A stretch of DNA of 64,000 bases from Paenibacillus sp. BK033. GTDB taxonomy: Bacteria; Bacillota; Bacilli; Paenibacillales; Paenibacillaceae. This document shows, in pieces, positions 50,992-59,433 of the stretch (its first letter is position 1; each line of letters opens with the position of its first letter). The DNA lies in assembly GCF_004345425.1 (NCBI RefSeq), contig NZ_SLVP01000007.1:282351-346350 (forward strand), written 5' to 3'. The notes under the pieces were generated by a model. It did no database searches. It saw only the letters and a program-made list of their open reading frames with translations, and was not told the origin of the DNA. The position numbers and the translations under genes are program-made.

Positions 50992-52002
50992 TTATTTATT
51001 CTTGGCGGGTTGACCGGACGGCAGATAGACCATATGGTCATCATGCTCCGTCAAATCCTCCAGCCACGATGCTTCAGGAGGACAGTCCAGCATAATAAAG
51101 CGGCCTTTTCCTTCTTCTTGATAGTGATGATATTTCACGTAAGCTTTGCCGCCTTCTACGTCGAGCAGCTCAACCTTGCCGTAATCGTGGGCCATCAGAA
51201 GCCTGATCCGCTTCCCAAGCTCCGCGGTTAGCTCTTTGGCCTGCTGAACGATAGAGAACTGCGTTTGCAGAGGCAAGTTAGAGTCGGGATAAGAAGAATT
51301 AGGACGGTTAATGATAAAGGAATATGGCGAAACTCCAGCCTGGGACAGCTGATCGATCAGCTTGCCTAACAGAAGAGGGTCATTATTAACGCCCTTGACA
51401 ATAGGGGTTTGATTTAGAACGACAACGCCCGCCTGGTGAAGGGCATTAAAGGCCTTCTTCGCCTCGGCCGTTACTTCTCTCGGATGGTTAATCGTGGTCA
51501 TCAGATAGATCCGCTTTTCCGGACTTGAGAACCGGCTTAACATCTCTAACAGTTCACGGTCCTCGTAAATCCGCATCGGATTATGAACAGGCATCCTGGA
51601 ATCCAGCCTAATCGTGCCGATATGCTCGATATTCCGCAGCTGCTCGATAATTCTGGTCAGCTTGGCAATGCCTAACATCAAGCTGTCTCCCGTCAGCACA
51701 ACCTTATGAATTTCATTATGTTCGGCGATGTAAGCAATTCCTTCCGCTGCCTGGGATACCGGGAGAAGAACCATCGACTGATAAATGTGCTTACAGCCTG
51801 CGGCTTCCCACGTGTATTCCTGAATCGCATGAGGGGCTTCCCCTGCCGCCGCAATCAGATGCTTGCGGATCGGATCCTTCGGATCATCCCAGTCGATCAG
51901 GTTTAAGTAATAATCATTGACGCGAAAATGCTTCTTAAGACGTTCTCTTTCCGCCTCCGACAGACCTGCCGATCTATCGTTATCGGCCATTGGTTGCACC
52001 AT
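50992..52002 (-). CDS. KamA-like protein lacking the radical-SAM cysteines
   Basis: A 336-aa protein that resembles the lysine 2,3-aminomutase family (KamA), which use a CxxxCxxC iron-sulfur motif. Family-like parts: GCKHIYQSMVLLP, VVLTGDSLMLG (family GGDPLML), TINHPREVT, VLNQTPIVKGVNNDP, AHDYGKVEL. The stretch that should carry CxxxCxxC, between VLLPVS and QAAEGIAYI, is absent; the whole protein has two Cys only. The frame is intact. It may be a pseudoenzyme or bind ligand without a cluster. ATG 52002 follows TTGGAGGGATGCGAA. A c-di-AMP riboswitch lies upstream. Confidence 0.8.
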   Translation of the reverse strand: MVQPMADNDRSAGLSEAERERLKKHFRVNDYYLNLIDWDDPKDPIRKHLIAAAGEAPHAIQEYTWEAAGCKHIYQSMVLLPVSQAAEGIAYIAEHNEIHKVVLTGDSLMLGIAKLTRIIEQLRNIEHIGTIRLDSRMPVHNPMRIYEDRELLEMLSRFSSPEKRIYLMTTINHPREVTAEAKKAFNALHQAGVVVLNQTPIVKGVNNDPLLLGKLIDQLSQAGVSPYSFIINRPNSSYPDSNLPLQTQFSIVQQAKELTAELGKRIRLLMAHDYGKVELLDVEGGKAYVKYHHYQEEGKGRFIMLDCPPEASWLEDLTEHDDHMVYLPSGQPAKNK

Positions 52003-52135
52003 TTCGCATCCCTCCAAAAGGTTTTTAAAAGCGTCACCTATGCCGGGAAGTCCATCCCACCTCCACGAAAAATGAAAAAAAGACCCCTGCAGCACAGAGA
52101 ATGGTCATGGTCTGTGCGCGTTTCGGGCCTTAAAA

Positions 52136-52161
52136 ACAGAAAAAGACCCTTCTAAGGGTCT
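52136..52161 (-). terminator. Riboswitch-linked intrinsic terminator
   Basis: AGACCCTT-AG-AAGGGTCT followed by TTTTCTGTTTTT on the minus strand, 135 bp ahead of the KamA-like gene. Confidence 0.8.
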
Positions 52162-52184
52162 ATCGTTTGCAATTCGTTCGCAAA

Positions 52185-52306
52185 AGACCCATCTCAAGCT
52201 GACGAGGTTAGCTGACGGGCTCGGGATAGATGGTTCCCTACAGCCGGAAATCCGGCTGATTCGCCCCAAAAGATTGGTTTCCCCGCTTCTCGGCATCGCC
52301 GAGAAC
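52185..52306 (-). ncRNA. c-di-AMP (ydaO/yuaA-type) riboswitch
   Basis: The minus strand reads CGGCGATGCCGAGAAGCGGG, GAAACC, GGGGCGAATC, TAGGGAACCATCTATCCC, then GAGCCCGTCAGCTAACCTCG. These are the conserved parts of the ydaO-type riboswitch. An intrinsic terminator follows; an alternative pairing of GGGTC upstream with GACCC of the terminator would make an antiterminator. When c-di-AMP is high, termination is expected (established for the class). Usual targets are ion transporters and wall hydrolases, but here the next gene is the KamA-like protein and then an esterase. Confidence 0.88.
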
Positions 52307-52357
52307 TAAGCTTATTTTAATTATCTCACAATTCTTAATATTGTCAACAATCAATCA

Positions 52358-52399
52358 AGAAAAATCCCCGCCCAAATTCTCGAGGAAGAATGGGCGGGG
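52358..52399 (-). terminator. Terminator of the 52.4-kb hypothetical gene
   Basis: CCCCGCCCA and TGGGCGGGG with inner ATTCT/AGAAT; tail TTTTTC on the minus strand. Confidence 0.8.
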
Positions 52400-52415
52400 T
52401 TATATCATGGATTTC

Positions 52416-52766
52416 TCATTTTTTATCCACCTGAAGAAGAAATAAGTGCTTAACCGAAAACGTATCCTTGATGGTATCTTCCGAAATAACGTTCAGCTTG
52501 ATGAGACCGGCGATTTTGGAGGTATCGGGCTTCGAGAGCAGCCGCCATACATCAGGATCGGGAAGAGCAGCAAACAGCTTGCTCTCATCAAATTCCTTGC
52601 GCTCCTGGGAAACAATCTTCACCTTGTAGCTGCCTACCTCCAGTTCGGAGAGGTCTAGCTCGGCGCAATGCTGTATAATTTCACCGCGCAGCTCGGACAA
52701 TTCCTGCTCGATTTCCTTCTGCTTCTGCTTGAGCTGATAATACCGCTTGACCGTCTTATCTTCCAA
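52416..52766 (-). CDS. Hypothetical protein with coiled-coil N-terminus
   Basis: A 116- to 124-aa protein. An N-terminal helical stretch rich in K/E/Q (KRYYQLKQKQKEIEQEL) suggests a coiled coil, then a small domain with SYKVKIVSQERKEFDE. No family is recognised. Start: TTG 52766, ten bases after GAGGAG, or ATG 52790 without a ribosome-binding site. It is downstream of thiD by 67 bp; both on the minus strand, so readthrough from the thi operon is possible. Confidence 0.7.
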   Translation of the reverse strand: MEDKTVKRYYQLKQKQKEIEQELSELRGEIIQHCAELDLSELEVGSYKVKIVSQERKEFDESKLFAALPDPDVWRLLSKPDTSKIAGLIKLNVISEDTIKDTFSVKHLFLLQVDKK

Positions 52767-52832
52767 CTTATTCACGCTCCTCTTGATCATATGTATGATC
52801 GGGAGCGCGGAATTAGGACTGGATCTTGTCCA

Positions 52833-53660
52833 CTATCTGGCTACTAATCCTCTTTTGCGGTATGCCCAATGATTCGTTGGGCCATGCCCGCTGCCGATGC
52901 TAATGCCGTCCTCAATGGCCGCCTGAATATAAGCTTTTGCCTGGCCAACGGCATCCTCGATATCAAGCCCTTGTGCCAGACCGGCCGTGAGCGCAGCCGA
53001 ATAGGTGCAGCCGGTACCATGGGTGCGCTCGGTAGCGATCCGTTTGCCGGAAAGCTCGCTGTAGCCGCTGCCGTCGAAGAGCAGATCCACCGCTTCGGCA
53101 CCAGACTCATGCCCGCCTTTGATTAAGACGTAACGGGCGCCGTAGCTCAGCAGCCTTTTCGCTGCCTCCAGCTTGTCGGCCTTGCCCCGGATGGCCATTC
53201 CGGTCAGATGCTCGGCTTCGGGGATATTGGGCGTAACGATCATCGTCAGCGGCAGCAGCTTGCGGGTTAAAGCCCGGATGGCCTCTACCTGCAGGAGCGA
53301 CGCTCCGCCTTTTGCAATCATAACCGGATCAACAACAACCTTCGTCCATTTAAAGAAAGCAATCGCCCCGGCTACTTCCTCGATAATCTCGGCACTAAAC
53401 AGCATGCCGGTCTTTAAAGCGTCAACGCCGATATCGCTGCCGACGGAGTGAATCTGCGCCTTTACCGCTTCCTTCGCGAGCGGAAATACGCCTTGCACGC
53501 CAAGCGTATTTTGCGCGGTAATCGCCGTCAGAGCGGACATCCCGTAGGCGCCCAGCTCCTGGAACGTTTTCAAATCCGCCTGAATGCCTGCTCCGCCGCC
53601 GCTGTCCGAGCCGGCAACCGTCAAAGCCCTCGCCACATGGCCATTGTTATATTCCGCCAT
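52833..53660 (-). CDS. thiD: Hydroxymethylpyrimidine (phosphate) kinase
   Basis: A 275-aa ribokinase-fold kinase that phosphorylates HMP and HMP-P. Motifs AGSDSGGGAGIQADLKTF at the N-terminus, VVDPVMIAKGGASLL and the anion-hole GTGCTYSAALTAGLA are present. Last thi gene of the operon. ATG 53660 follows CGGGGTGAAATAGAA. Confidence 0.95.
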   Translation of the reverse strand: MAEYNNGHVARALTVAGSDSGGGAGIQADLKTFQELGAYGMSALTAITAQNTLGVQGVFPLAKEAVKAQIHSVGSDIGVDALKTGMLFSAEIIEEVAGAIAFFKWTKVVVDPVMIAKGGASLLQVEAIRALTRKLLPLTMIVTPNIPEAEHLTGMAIRGKADKLEAAKRLLSYGARYVLIKGGHESGAEAVDLLFDGSGYSELSGKRIATERTHGTGCTYSAALTAGLAQGLDIEDAVGQAKAYIQAAIEDGISIGSGHGPTNHWAYRKRGLVAR

Positions 53661-53683
53661 TTCTATTTCACCCCGTTTATCGT

Positions 53684-54790
53684 TTAGTAGGAAAACCGTT
53701 CCGGCGCAAACGCCGGCAGCCTGCTGCCGTTATCGATAAAATCCGCGACAACCTGCGCCGTTACCGGACTGAGAAGAATGCCGTTGCGGTAATGACCCGC
53801 GGCCATAATGACGCGGCCACCGGATTCCCGCAGCGGACCAAGCAGCGGGAATCCGTCCTGCGTGGAAGGCCTGAGCCCCGCCCAGCGATGGAACGGCTCC
53901 CGCTCGGCGAGAAACGGGAACGCCTGCTTGTTCCACTTGCGCAGCCGCTCGATTCCCCGCTCCGTAACGGTTGTATCAAAGCCCGCCACATCCTCGGAGG
54001 CTCCGCATACAAGCGTACCGTTTGCTTTCGCAACCAGATAACCCTGATTGCAGAACACCATATGCTGCACCGGCTTTACTTCCGCTTCGTAAGCGCAGAT
54101 CTGCCCGCGGATCGGATAGACCGGAATCCGGATATCGAATACATCCTCCAGCTCCTGTGCCCAAGCGCCGGAGCAGACGACCAGCCGGTCGCCGGTAAAG
54201 CTCCGGCCCTCCTGCGCTGTGATAACCAGATTATCACGCCATTCTTCGACGGTTACTTTGCCAAGCTGCTCGAAGATCGGAACGCCGGTCTGGCGGCATG
54301 CCTGCTCCAGCGCCAGCACGTAGTCCGGCGCATAGACATGGCTTTCCTCCGGCGTGTACAGCGCGGCCTTCACCTCGCGGGACAGCATCGGCTCCTGCCG
54401 GAACAGCTCATCCCCTTCCAGCACAACGCCGCCGGATCCATGCTCGCTTTGCCAGAGGCGCCGTCCCTCCAGCGCCAGCCGGTCCGCCTCGTGATAGGCA
54501 ATATAGAGGCTGCCCGAATCGGTATATTCGAACGTCCGCCCGGACACCTGGCGGACTTCATCCCGCCATGACGGATACAGACGCAGACTTTCCCGGCACA
54601 AGCGGAAGAAATCATCCGGCCCCTCTACATTTTCGGAGTAAGGAGCAAGCATCCCGGCCGCCGCTCCGGAGGCCTGACCGCCGCAGCGGCCAATCTCCAG
54701 AACGATGGCCTGATGTCCGCGCTTCTGCAGTTCGAAGGCGCAGGAAAGACCAACTACGCCCCCGCCCATAATCACAATTGTTTCTCCCAT
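53684..54790 (-). CDS. thiO: Glycine oxidase ThiO
   Basis: A 368-aa FAD enzyme that oxidises glycine to the imine used by ThiG for thiazole formation. FAD fold: IMGGGVVGLSCAFELQKRG; C-terminal GHYRNGILLSPVT with catalytic-region Arg. Using ThiO rather than ThiH fits aerobic growth. ATG 54790, weak ribosome-binding site, lies 35 bp after thiG. Confidence 0.93.
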   Translation of the reverse strand: MGETIVIMGGGVVGLSCAFELQKRGHQAIVLEIGRCGGQASGAAAGMLAPYSENVEGPDDFFRLCRESLRLYPSWRDEVRQVSGRTFEYTDSGSLYIAYHEADRLALEGRRLWQSEHGSGGVVLEGDELFRQEPMLSREVKAALYTPEESHVYAPDYVLALEQACRQTGVPIFEQLGKVTVEEWRDNLVITAQEGRSFTGDRLVVCSGAWAQELEDVFDIRIPVYPIRGQICAYEAEVKPVQHMVFCNQGYLVAKANGTLVCGASEDVAGFDTTVTERGIERLRKWNKQAFPFLAEREPFHRWAGLRPSTQDGFPLLGPLRESGGRVIMAAGHYRNGILLSPVTAQVVADFIDNGSRLPAFAPERFSY

Positions 54791-54824
54791 GGTTAGACCA
54801 GCTTTCTATCAAGTTATCGGCCCG

Positions 54825-55604
54825 TTATTTAACGATAAACTGCTCGTGGCCGCTGCTTGCCGATGCGTAACGCTTCTTCGAGATCCGTCCGGACAAATAC
54901 GACAGACGTCCCGCTTCAATCGCCAGCCTCATTGCCCGGGCCATGCCAACCGGATCCTTCGCTTTGGCAACCGGCGTATTCATCAAGACGCCCGATACGC
55001 CAAGCTCCATCGCCTGCGCCACGTCAGTGACTGAGCCCAGGCCCGCGTCCACGATAATCGGCACCTTCGCTTCCTCCACGATCAAGCCGATATTATACGG
55101 ATTCAATAGGCCAAGCCCTGTGCCGATAGGCGCCGCTCCCGGCATAACGGCAGCCGCTCCCGCTTCCTCCAGCCTTTTGCACAGGATCGGATCATCCGAG
55201 GTGTAAGGAAGAACCGTAAAGCCTTCCTTGACGAGAATTTCCGTTGCCTTCAGCGTCTCCAGCGGATCGGGCAGCAGCGTGCGCTCATTGGCGCTGATCT
55301 CTACCTTGATCCAATCGCTGAGCCCCGAAGCCCGTGCCAGCCGCGCAATGCGGACCGCCTCCTCGGCCGTGCTAGCGCCGGACGTATTCGGCAGGAAGCG
55401 GAAGCCTTCTCCCTCCACATGCTGCAGAATCGAATCATCCTCGGTTGAAGCGAGGTTAATCCGGCGAATGGCAAAGGTCAGCACCTCCGCCCCGGATTCC
55501 CGGATTGCTTCCTTCTGCACATAAGGGCTCGGGAATAATCCCGTCCCGATAAAAAACCGCGAGGTGAGCTCATGTCCCCCGATATGCCATACATCCTTTT
55601 TCAT
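54825..55604 (-). CDS. thiG: Thiazole synthase ThiG
   Basis: A 259-aa TIM-barrel enzyme that joins DXP, ThiS thiocarboxylate and dehydroglycine to make the thiazole. Active-site Lys is in WIKVEISANER; DAGLGSVTD near residue 190 and GVLMNTPVAKA are typical. ATG 55604 follows GGGGGAGGCTGAGCGTAGG, seven bases from the thiS stop. The 8-codon extension is not used. Confidence 0.95.
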   Translation of the reverse strand: MKKDVWHIGGHELTSRFFIGTGLFPSPYVQKEAIRESGAEVLTFAIRRINLASTEDDSILQHVEGEGFRFLPNTSGASTAEEAVRIARLARASGLSDWIKVEISANERTLLPDPLETLKATEILVKEGFTVLPYTSDDPILCKRLEEAGAAAVMPGAAPIGTGLGLLNPYNIGLIVEEAKVPIIVDAGLGSVTDVAQAMELGVSGVLMNTPVAKAKDPVGMARAMRLAIEAGRLSYLSGRISKKRYASASSGHEQFIVK

Positions 55605-55611
55605 CCTACGC

Positions 55612-55809
55612 TCAGCCTCCCCCGACAAAATGAACCAGCTCTATCTTCATCCGCGGCCTTACTTCCGTATCCGGCCACTGTTCCTTGGCAATAATCTCGC
55701 CATCCGCTTCCACGACGACCGGACGCTCTTTCAGTCCAAAAAGGACAATGACATCCTCGATCGTGCGGGCTTCCAGCTCTTTGGTCTCGCCATTAACGAT
55801 CAGCAGCAT
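55612..55809 (-). CDS. thiS: Sulfur carrier protein ThiS
   Basis: A 65-aa ubiquitin-like protein ending VHFVGGG, whose terminal GG is adenylated and thiocarboxylated by ThiF. The N-terminal MLLIVNGETKELEARTIEDV is typical. It overlaps the end of thiE by 17 bases and ends eight bases before thiG. Confidence 0.93.
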   Translation of the reverse strand: MLLIVNGETKELEARTIEDVIVLFGLKERPVVVEADGEIIAKEQWPDTEVRPRMKIELVHFVGGG

Positions 55810-56437
55810 GCGACTCTCCCGCTCCTTCCAGCTTGCGGAGGAAGGCTTGGCAGGTACCAGCGACATCGGAGCTTCCGACAATCTCGCTTACCGCGCAAAT
55901 TCTTGTTGCTCCCGCCGCAAGCACTTCATCCACATTGCTCAGCTTAATCCCGCCAATCGCGACAAAAGGAATGAGGACCTGCTCCGCTACCTGTCGAACG
56001 TATGCCACCGTTACCGGATCAACGACGTCTACCTTTGTCTTTGTCGGGAAAACCGGGCCAACGCCGATATAGTCGGCGCCTTGCGCTTCGGCAAGCAGCG
56101 CTTCCTCAATCGCATGCGTGGATATGCCAATGATTTTGTCTCCGACACGCTCTCTAGCCTTCGTGAGCGAGACGTCGTTTTGCCCCAGATGAACGCCGTC
56201 GGCGTCTACTTCCAGCGCGATATCGATATAGTCGTTGACGATAAAGGTCACGCCGTATTTCCGCGTCAGCTCCCGCAGCGCTTTCGCCTTGCGCAGCACC
56301 TCTTCCGGGCTGCCGTCCTTATCCCGCAGCTGAATAATATCCACGCCGCCTTTGATCGCTTCCTCCATCACTTCCAGCATGTCGCGGCCGGGATGGAACT
56401 GCTCTCCCGTGATCGCATACAGACGAAAATCCTTCAT
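55793..56437 (-). CDS. thiE: Thiamin-phosphate synthase ThiE
   Basis: A 214-aa TIM-barrel enzyme that couples HMP-PP with thiazole-P. Motifs IIQLRDKDG, FIVNDYIDIA, DGVHLGQND, GISTH, GVGPVFPTKTK and VAIGGI are all intact, so this is ThiE and not the TenI isomerase paralog. ATG 56437 follows GGGGAGATGAGAGCAGG. Overlaps thiS. Confidence 0.94.
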   Translation of the reverse strand: MKDFRLYAITGEQFHPGRDMLEVMEEAIKGGVDIIQLRDKDGSPEEVLRKAKALRELTRKYGVTFIVNDYIDIALEVDADGVHLGQNDVSLTKARERVGDKIIGISTHAIEEALLAEAQGADYIGVGPVFPTKTKVDVVDPVTVAYVRQVAEQVLIPFVAIGGIKLSNVDEVLAAGATRICAVSEIVGSSDVAGTCQAFLRKLEGAGESHAADR

Positions 56438-56459
56438 CCTGCTCTCATCTCCCCTATGA

Positions 56460-57482
56460 TCAATATCCGATATATCTCGCGTACAATGTCTTCGCACGGA
56501 CAATGTCCTCCGTACCCTGAACCAGCACCCTGCCATCCGGAAACAATACCAGCCGCTCTCCTTCCGGCAGCTCGGCTTTGAGCAGATAAGCGTTAAGCTC
56601 TACCTTCACCGCAGCCGGCTCCAGCCGTTTGCGCCATTGCAAGAGATCCAGCGGTCCATGTCCGCTGATCTGCACCGTGCTGCGGCCGCATAAAGACACC
56701 GTCGAATCCTTTTCCGTCACCTGCAGTGCCGGATATTCCTTCAGCTGACAGCAAGGGCAGTCTTTCTTTGCCTCTCCAAGCTTCATTTCGTAGTAATAGT
56801 TGCTCCACAAATCGAAGGTGACCAGACTATTGCGTCTGGCCTGCTCCGCTTCAACCAAATATTTAAGCGCTTCTACCGCCTGGTAGGAAGCGACAATATC
56901 CACAACGGGCGCGATAACGCCGATCGTATCGCAGGTTTGGCCGCCGCTGTCCGCCGAAGGGAGGAAGCAGCGCAGGCAAGGCGTTCTGCCGGGCACCAGA
57001 ATCGCGCTCATGCCGCGCGAGCTGACCGCACCGCCGTAGGTAAACGGAATGCCTTTGCGGAAGCACGCATCGTTGAGCAGGAACCGGGTCTGGAAGTTAT
57101 CCGTTCCGTCCAGCACCAGGTCCATGCCGTCCAACAGCTCATCGATGTTATGGACGGTCACATCCGCCACAATCGCCTCGATCCGCACATCCGAATTGAT
57201 CCGGCGGAGCTTGCGCTCCGCGGCAATCGCCTTCGGGTAACCTTCTCGCACATCATCCTCGTCATACAGCATCTGGCGCTGCAGATTGCTTTTTTCCACA
57301 TAGTCCCGGTCCACAATGCGGACCCGTCCAACACCGGCGCGAACCATATGATTCGCCAGCACGGTGCCAAGCGCGCCCATCCCGATCACGCATACCGAGC
57401 TTTCGCCCAGCTTCCGCTGACCTAGCTCGCCGATCGGCGCAAACAGCATTTGCCTTGAATATCTCTCCAGTCTCTCATCCAT
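56460..57482 (-). CDS. thiF: ThiF/MoeB family adenylyltransferase
   Basis: A 340-aa E1-like enzyme that adenylates ThiS (and possibly MoaD). Nucleotide loop VIGMGALGTVLANHM, then DRDYVEKSNLQRQ; zinc Cys pairs in CLRCFLP and DCPCCQL; D in LDGTDNFQTR. A C-terminal domain of about 90 residues after the second zinc pair is unlike rhodanese and unidentified. ATG 57482 follows AAGGAGGTTTGGCAG, directly after element E7. Confidence 0.9.
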   Translation of the reverse strand: MDERLERYSRQMLFAPIGELGQRKLGESSVCVIGMGALGTVLANHMVRAGVGRVRIVDRDYVEKSNLQRQMLYDEDDVREGYPKAIAAERKLRRINSDVRIEAIVADVTVHNIDELLDGMDLVLDGTDNFQTRFLLNDACFRKGIPFTYGGAVSSRGMSAILVPGRTPCLRCFLPSADSGGQTCDTIGVIAPVVDIVASYQAVEALKYLVEAEQARRNSLVTFDLWSNYYYEMKLGEAKKDCPCCQLKEYPALQVTEKDSTVSLCGRSTVQISGHGPLDLLQWRKRLEPAAVKVELNAYLLKAELPEGERLVLFPDGRVLVQGTEDIVRAKTLYARYIGY

Positions 57483-57498
57483 CTGCCAAACCTCCTTA

Positions 57499-57560
57499 AA
57501 AGAATGGTCACACTAATGGCCCCTTTGAGGCCGTTGTGACGATTCTTACTTCGTAAGCAT
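57499..57560 (-). promoter_or_regulatory. SD-adjacent hairpin element E7, inside thi operon
   Basis: Minus strand: ATGCTTACGAAGTAAGAATCGTCAC, GGCC/GGCC hairpin, GTGTGACCATTCTT, then TTAAGGAGG of thiF. AAGAAT/ATTCTT and GTCAC/GTGAC pair. Lies 14-75 bp downstream of the thiY stop. Confidence 0.6.
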
Positions 57561-57573
57561 CATTCAATATAAC

Positions 57574-58593
57574 CTATAAGTTGCGGAAAGCATCCGCCGC
57601 CTTCACCGGCTTCTTGATCTGACCATGCTCCGTCAGCCAATTAATAATGCTGTTCCAGGAATCCTCGGATTGGCTGGCAAAAGGCTCTTCCCCCGCATCC
57701 ATGAGCGGCAGCAAAATCTGCAGGCTTTGCTTCTCGATATCCGCATCCAGCGGGAAGTCGGTGCTCTGCTTATCCAGCAGCAGCTTCAGCGCTTCATCCG
57801 GATGGCTTGCGGTATATTCCTGGCCTTTCGCCGCGGCCGCGAGGAACCGTTTGATCGCGTCGCCCTTGCTGCCGAGCTCTTTCTCGCTTGCCGTCAGCAC
57901 CAGCTCGTAGTAATCCGGAACGCCGTAATCCGCCGGGTTAAACGAGATCAGCTTCTCGCCTTCCTTTTCGAGCAGCAGCTTCTCGTGATTGATATAACCG
58001 CCGATAATGCCATCGACGCGGTTTGTTGTCATCGCCGGAATCAGATCCCAGCCGATATCGACATAATTTAGTTTCGACGGGTCGCCCCCATCCGCCTTCA
58101 CCATGGTATTAACCATCGCTTCATCCAGAGGAAGGGACGGATAACCGATTTTTTTGCCTTCGAGATCCTTAGGCGTTTTAATTCCCGTCTCCTCCGTCAC
58201 AAACAGCTGATTCAGCGGATGGCGGACAATCGCCCCGACGGACACGACCGGGATATCCTCCGAGCGGGCAACGGCTACTTGCGTCTGGTAGCTGAGCGCC
58301 AGATCGGCTTTGCCCGTAGCGACCAGCTTCAGCGCGTCGTTCGTGTCGGCAGGCGTCTGGAGCTTGACCTTAAGCCCTTCTTCTTCAAAATACCCTTGTT
58401 CCTCCGCCGCATATAAAAACGTATGTACCGCATTCGGATACCAGTCCAGCAGCACCGTTAACTCTTCCGTCTTTTTCTCGGAATTGCTGCCGGCGCTGCC
58501 GTTCTTCTCCGAAGAGCACGCTGTCAGCAATAAGGCGAATACAAGGGCTAATGCTAATCCTGATTTGATAAATCGATTATGATTTCTGAACAT
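57574..58593 (-). CDS. thiY: HMP/thiamin-precursor ABC binding lipoprotein ThiY
   Basis: A 339-aa NMT1/THI5-like solute-binding lipoprotein. Lipobox ALLLTACSSE at about residue 26; LLDWYPNAVHTFLYAA and GYPSLPLDEAM are typical of pyrimidine binders. It brings formylaminopyrimidine or HMP-type precursors to ThiXZ. TenA downstream role fits salvage. Start ATG 58593 behind AGGGAGAGATTATACTT. Confidence 0.92.
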   Translation of the reverse strand: MFRNHNRFIKSGLALALVFALLLTACSSEKNGSAGSNSEKKTEELTVLLDWYPNAVHTFLYAAEEQGYFEEEGLKVKLQTPADTNDALKLVATGKADLALSYQTQVAVARSEDIPVVSVGAIVRHPLNQLFVTEETGIKTPKDLEGKKIGYPSLPLDEAMVNTMVKADGGDPSKLNYVDIGWDLIPAMTTNRVDGIIGGYINHEKLLLEKEGEKLISFNPADYGVPDYYELVLTASEKELGSKGDAIKRFLAAAAKGQEYTASHPDEALKLLLDKQSTDFPLDADIEKQSLQILLPLMDAGEEPFASQSEDSWNSIINWLTEHGQIKKPVKAADAFRNL

Positions 58594-58609
58594 AAGTATA
58601 ATCTCTCCC

Positions 58610-58680
58610 TAAAAATAATTGCTTTTTTTATCTATCTGACTCCAGCCGTATTGGCGGTGGCCGTTCTTTCTTCGTAAGAT
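58610..58680 (-). promoter_or_regulatory. Degenerate SD-adjacent hairpin element E8
   Basis: Minus strand: ATCTTACGAAGAAAGAACGGCC..., then GCAATTATTTTTAGGGAGAG of thiY. Start and ribosome-binding end match the family; arms have decayed. Confidence 0.4.
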
Positions 58681-58683
58681 GAT

Positions 58684-59433
58684 CTAAACACGCCGGTGCC
58701 CAAGCACCAGTCTCTCCATGATTTGCGCGGCAACAAACAATGCAATGCCCATCAGCGACAACAGCAGCACGCCGGCGAACACGTCGTCGCCGCGAAGCAT
58801 ATTCGCTGCACGCTTCGTGTAGACGCCAAGCCCGGATTCTCCGCCCAGCCACTCGCCAAGCGTAGCCCCTCCGACGCTGATGGCGGCAGCCATCTTTAGT
58901 CCGGTGAAGAAGGACGGCAGCGCGGAAGGAATCTTCCATTTCAGAAACAGCTGCGCTTTCCCCGCTCCCATTGAACGGAGAAGCTCCCCGATCTCGCGGT
59001 CAGCCGTGCGGAAGCCGTCCGCCGTATTGACGGCCACCGGGAAGAAGGTAAACAGAATAACAACCGAGATTTTGCTTCCGATCTCATAACCAAACCACAT
59101 GACCATAATGGGCGACAAAGCGATAATCGGAATGGTCTGCGAAGCTACGATTAACGGATAAATCGTTTTGCGCGCAAGGCTGGAGCCGTCGATCCAGATC
59201 GCGGACAACACGCCAAACACGACCGAAAATACCAGGCCAAGCAGCGCCTCCCACAACGTCAGCGCAAAATGCTTGCTCAGCAGCGCTGCATGCCTTCCAA
59301 GCGCGGCAATAACATCCGACAGCCGCGGAATGATATACGCCGGAACATCAAATACGCGGGGCCCAAGCTCCCAGCATCCGGCCAGCAGCAGGATAAATAG
59401 GAGGATCGGAAGCTTATCCTTAAGCAGCTTCAT
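58684..59433 (-). CDS. thiX: ABC transporter permease ThiX
   Basis: A 249-aa binding-protein-dependent permease (SsuC/TauC-like) with six helices and EAA-like loop LLRSMGAGKAQLFLKWKIPSA. It overlaps the ThiZ stop by one base (59433), so is coupled to it. Imports the thiamin pyrimidine precursor. Confidence 0.92.
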   Translation of the reverse strand: MKLLKDKLPILLFILLLAGCWELGPRVFDVPAYIIPRLSDVIAALGRHAALLSKHFALTLWEALLGLVFSVVFGVLSAIWIDGSSLARKTIYPLIVASQTIPIIALSPIMVMWFGYEIGSKISVVILFTFFPVAVNTADGFRTADREIGELLRSMGAGKAQLFLKWKIPSALPSFFTGLKMAAAISVGGATLGEWLGGESGLGVYTKRAANMLRGDDVFAGVLLLSLMGIALFVAAQIMERLVLGHRRV

